In this document: piece after piece, positions 5,390-6,951 of the stretch
Position numbering within the stretch: position 1 is the first letter of the stretch
How the letters are laid out: the number at the start of each line of letters is the position of its first letter
Source: an uncultured Lachnospiraceae bacterium
Lineage (GTDB): Bacteria > Bacillota_A > Clostridia > Lachnospirales > Lachnospiraceae
Assembly (NCBI GenBank): GCA_947177885.1
Contig: CAMWWF010000153.1
Location: 1 to 6,951 of the forward strand
Reading direction: 5' to 3'
DNA length: 6,951 nucleotides
The notes under the pieces: model-generated
What the model was told of the DNA's origin: nothing
Databases searched by the model: none
Seen by the model: the letters and a program-made list of their open reading frames with translations, nothing else
Position numbers and translations under genes: made by a program

Positions 5390-6532
5390 TCAAACCGTCT
5401 GGTTCTTTCCGATGTAAACAGGGAAGGTATCTGTTCCCTTCATGGATTTCCCGGCGGTGACTTTCACACCTTTATCCATAACAAGGTATTCGATATCCGC
5501 TCCTGCCTCGATCACAGCATCCTGCATCAGGATACAGTTCTTGACTTTAGCGCCCTTTGCCACCCTGACGCCACGGAACAGGATGCTGTCCTCCACTTCT
5601 CCTTCGATCACACAGCCGTCAGCCACCATGACATTCTGAACCTTTGCGCCCTCAATGTATCTGGTGGGATTGTCGTCACGAATCTTCGTGTAGATCTGTC
5701 CGGCGGAGAACAGGGCATCCAGATTATGATCATCCAGAAGCTTCATATTCTCTTCAAAATAGCTCTTCATATCACAGATTCGGGCCACATATCCGTCATA
5801 TTTATATGCCTGTATGTTCAGCTTGTTCAGCTGGGGCATAAGCACATCTCGCTCAAAATAAACCTGCCCGCGGACAGAAGCCGTATTGATCAGCTCGATG
5901 AGCAGCTCGCGCTCCAGCACGAACATATTCATGGAGAAATTCTGGATGCCTGTCTTCTTGGAATTCACATAAATCTGCGAAACACGGCCATTATCAATAC
6001 TCAATGTATAATAATAAGCCAGACCGTTATCCTCACTCTTCATCATGCTTTCCGGAAGTTCCTGCTCATTATAAGCCATGGTAACATCCGCGCCGCTTTC
6101 GATATGTGCCTCGATCATGGCATTGAAATCAAAATTCACCACAATGTTGGTATCGGTCATCACCACGTATTTTTCCTTCTGGCTTCTAAGGAAGCCTAAA
6201 ATACTGGCAACCGCACCCACACGTCCCACATAGGGCTTAACGCCTTTTTCAACGAAGGGCGGGAAAATATGCAGACCGCCGTTCTTGCGCACCAGATCCC
6301 ATTCACGGCCGGAACCGAGATGGTCCATAAGGGAATGGTAATTATTGTTCACCATAACCGCAATATTATCAATGTCGCAATGCGCCATGCTGGACAAAAT
6401 GAAATCGATCAGACGGTAACGGCTGGCAAAAGGGATGGAAGCCATCAAACGCACATTTACCAGATCGGGAACCAACGCATCATAACTGTTGGGGAATACA
6501 ATACCAAGTGCACTTGTGTTTGAGTTTACCAT
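5390..6532 (-). CDS. glgD: Glucose-1-phosphate adenylyltransferase subunit GlgD (380 aa)
   Basis: GlgD is the regulatory partner of GlgC in the Firmicutes ADP-glucose pyrophosphorylase, which makes ADP-glucose from glucose-1-phosphate and ATP for glycogen synthesis in the cytoplasm. The N-terminal part (about 1-250) has a nucleotidyltransferase fold with PFASRYRLIDFILSS (34-48). The C-terminal part (about 292-360) is a left-handed beta-helix of hexapeptide repeats, ending in FPVYIGKNQTV. The glycine-rich GGxGxR nucleotide loop of GlgC is replaced by IVFPNSYDALVPD (11-23). The GDHIYKMDY catalytic block reads MTDTNIVVNFDF (125-136), and no FVEKP is seen, as expected for the non-catalytic subunit. 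Length is normal. The ATG overlaps the glgC stop by 7 bases (ATGGTAA), which indicates translational coupling. A terminator follows the gene. Confidence 0.95.
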   Translation of the reverse strand: MVNSNTSALGIVFPNSYDALVPDLVNVRLMASIPFASRYRLIDFILSSMAHCDIDNIAVMVNNNYHSLMDHLGSGREWDLVRKNGGLHIFPPFVEKGVKPYVGRVGAVASILGFLRSQKEKYVVMTDTNIVVNFDFNAMIEAHIESGADVTMAYNEQELPESMMKSEDNGLAYYYTLSIDNGRVSQIYVNSKKTGIQNFSMNMFVLERELLIELINTASVRGQVYFERDVLMPQLNKLNIQAYKYDGYVARICDMKSYFEENMKLLDDHNLDALFSAGQIYTKIRDDNPTRYIEGAKVQNVMVADGCVIEGEVEDSILFRGVRVAKGAKVKNCILMQDAVIEAGADIEYLVMDKGVKVTAGKSMKGTDTFPVYIGKNQTV

Positions 6533-6951
6533 TCTTCGCCACCGCCTTCCACGTTATTTCTCACCATAGCTTTCGGACCTACCTTCGCATTGTCGCCAAT
6601 GGTAACGCCTTCGCCAATGGTGGCAACACCGTTCTCCTCCTCTGTAGGCATTGCACCCACTACAGCATTTTCACCGATGGAAACGTTCTCTGCCACGATA
6701 CAATGCTTCACCACGGCGCCGGCCTTGATGACCGTACCGCCCATCACTACCGCATCCTCCACCACGGCGCCCTCTTCTACTTTGACACCGGCAAACAGAA
6801 TGGAATGCTTCACCGTACCCTTGATACGGCACCCGTCTGTGATCATGGAGTTCTCGATCACCGCACCGGCGCTGATCTTATGTCCGGTCATACCGCTGTT
6901 GCGGCTGTAGATCTTCCAGTCTTCGTCAAACAGGTTGATGCCGCTGTGCTC
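6526..6951 (-). CDS. glgC: Glucose-1-phosphate adenylyltransferase GlgC, C-terminal part
   Basis: This is the last 141 codons of glgC; the frame stays open to the right window edge, where the start and catalytic domain lie outside. The visible part begins EHSGINLFDEDWKIYSRNSG, the linker after the nucleotidyltransferase domain. It continues as a left-handed beta-helix with hexapeptide repeats: ISAGAVIENSMITDGCRIKG, then HSILFAGVKVEEGAVVEDAVV, AENVSIGENAVVG and ATIGEGVTIGDNAKVGPKAMV. It ends in GGGEEW. In GlgC this domain supports oligomerisation and allosteric control. The enzyme catalyses the first committed step of bacterial glycogen synthesis. It lies upstream of glgD in the same operon, with overlapping stop and start codons. 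The identity is secure from the pairing with glgD and the repeat pattern, although the active site cannot be seen. Confidence 0.92.
   Translation of the reverse strand, partial: EHSGINLFDEDWKIYSRNSGMTGHKISAGAVIENSMITDGCRIKGTVKHSILFAGVKVEEGAVVEDAVVMGGTVIKAGAVVKHCIVAENVSIGENAVVGAMPTEEENGVATIGEGVTIGDNAKVGPKAMVRNNVEGGGEEW

Noticed and set aside
5348..6199. 283-codon plus-strand open frame opposite glgD
   Set aside because: The minus strand encodes a full-length, clearly recognised GlgD. The plus frame is rich in His, Ile and Leu, as expected for the complement of a coding frame.
6590..6910. 106-codon plus-strand open frame opposite glgC
   Set aside because: It is the complement of the hexapeptide repeats; its Thr/Pro/Ala-rich composition comes from those codons.

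Overview
The window looks like chromosomal DNA from a gut-type Clostridia, most likely Lachnospiraceae. This rests on the paired glgC-glgD genes typical of Firmicutes, a DUF4317 protein, a MazG-like protein of the Lachnospiraceae type, and a degenerate member of the AAA-ATPase-like/PD-(D/E)XK family that is abundant in these genomes. Ribosome binding sites are strong AGGAGG types and base composition is intermediate. No rRNA, tRNA, CRISPR array or intact mobile element was seen.

Layout. Bases 1-721 (minus strand) hold the 3'-truncated (window edge) and internally deleted remains of an AAA-ATPase-like gene, with a good start, RBS and promoter upstream. Bases 722-1192 are a 470-base divergent intergenic region with promoters on both strands and a 91-base inverted-repeat structure at 844-934. 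The plus strand then carries a half-length DUF4317 protein (1193-1822), a possible terminator (about 1969-2000), a WYL-domain protein with a roughly 100-residue insertion (2103-3386), a likely 37-codon small ORF (3422-3535) and a MazG-like nucleotide pyrophosphohydrolase (3571-3897) closed by a terminator. The minus strand carries an FAD-dependent oxidoreductase that lacks its expected C-terminus (4059-5102), then the end of a glycogen operon: glgC (partial, 6526-6951) overlapping glgD (5390-6532), closed by a terminator at about 5296-5331.

How the genes work together. Only glgC and glgD form a clear functional unit: they make ADP-glucose for glycogen synthesis and overlap by 7 bases. The WYL protein, the small ORF and the MazG-like gene may be one transcription unit. 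Between the last two lies an unusual pair of interleaved perfect inverted repeats (9 and 10 bp) that overlap the end of the small ORF and stop just before the mazG-like RBS. This resembles a translation-dependent RNA switch and is the most interesting lead here. Three genes (ATPase-like, DUF4317, oxidoreductase) are shorter than their families, which suggests gene erosion. I do not see a convincing new multi-gene defence or biosynthetic system.
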